In this document: piece by piece, positions 63,816 through 64,000 of the stretch
Position numbering within the stretch: position 1 is the first letter of the stretch
How the letters are laid out: each line of letters begins with the position of its first letter
From: Anaeromyxobacter sp. Fw109-5
GTDB lineage: Bacteria; Myxococcota; Myxococcia; Myxococcales; Anaeromyxobacteraceae
Length of the DNA: 64,000 bases
Reading direction: 5' to 3'
Assembly: GCF_000017505.1 (NCBI RefSeq)
Contig: NC_009675.1
Coordinates: 930,001-994,000, forward strand
The notes under the pieces: generated by a model
Databases searched by the model: none
What the model was told of the DNA's origin: nothing
What the model saw: only the letters and a program-made list of their open reading frames with translations
Program-made: the position numbers and the translations under genes

Positions 63816-64000
63816 TCACGGACCCACCGCGAGCGCCCCCGCCCGCCACGCCACCCCGCCCGCGAGATCGCGGACGACGACCCACACCGTCGGAGCGCCG
63901 GACGCCGGCGTGGTCAGCTCCGCCGCCTCGGAGGGGTGGTTCGTGTGCAGCTTCTCGAGCTCCCCGGCCGTCGTGAACCAGGAGAAGGCCCAGTCCTCCT
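63816..64000 (-). CDS. 3' end of an unrecognised gene
   Basis: About 61 residues are visible, open to the window edge and ending at TGA 63818-63816. The segment EDWAFSWFTTAGELEK...PTVWVVVRDLAGGVAW resembles the C-terminal ends of large secreted/surface proteins common in myxobacteria, but the family cannot be named from this piece. Confidence 0.55.
   Translation of the reverse strand, partial: EDWAFSWFTTAGELEKLHTNHPSEAAELTTPASGAPTVWVVVRDLAGGVAWRAGALAVGP

Overview
The window is very GC-rich, gene-dense bacterial chromosome, about 64 kb, with strong G/C third-position bias. The gene content fits an aerobic-to-facultative respiring delta-proteobacterium / Myxococcota, most like Anaeromyxobacter: an alternative complex III plus caa3 oxidase operon, a selenocysteine formate dehydrogenase with an NrfD anchor, and a DUF222-like HNH relic. 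That assignment is from recall of these gene sets, not from a search. No rRNA, tRNA, CRISPR array, intact insertion sequence or prophage is visible.

Layout. 1-6.8 kb: a truncated gene with two CXXC pairs, a small exported protein, a stand-alone receiver, a GTG-started NAD-dependent epimerase, a CorC/HlyC-type protein that seems to start at CTG, an Acg-type nitroreductase and an NPPW methyltransferase. 6.8-11 kb: sucA-sucB, with a 12-bp palindrome touching the sucA start. 11-18.5 kb: DUF72 protein, LigD (ligase-polymerase), HrpB helicase and a chemoreceptor. 18.5-22.3 kb: clpA, clpS and aat on one strand, an N-degron degradation module. 22.3-24 kb: a glycine-zipper exported protein and an ECF sigma factor carrying its own cysteine-rich zinc-finger tail.

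24.2-36.6 kb is the centrepiece: a 12-gene, mostly start-stop-overlapping operon. It encodes alternative complex III (ActA to ActF plus a small membrane protein), a Sco copper chaperone and four caa3 oxidase subunits. Together they form a complete quinol-to-oxygen chain that bypasses the bc1 complex, and the sigma/zinc-finger gene is divergent from it. 36.9-46.6 kb: a sigma54-activator-like regulator with degenerate motifs, a membrane/coiled-coil protein, glutamate synthase gltB-gltD and an EamA transporter. 46.6-57.3 kb: a DUF748 giant, then a formate module read on the minus strand: selenocysteine FdnG (UGA plus SECIS hairpin), FdnH, NrfD anchor, MoaA and an oxalate/formate-family transporter. 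57.5-64 kb: HelD-like helicase, thiol peroxidase, bicupin protein, a frameshifted HNH endonuclease relic, a 1.1-kb repeat-rich gene-free stretch and the 3' end of another gene.

Two repeat families run through the window. One is a hexanucleotide GACCNN/GGTCNN microsatellite at four loci, two of them in frame inside ligD and hrpB. The other is a REP-like hairpin family built around TTCGAC/GCTCAG, with four occurrences including one split by an extra palindrome between gltB and gltD.
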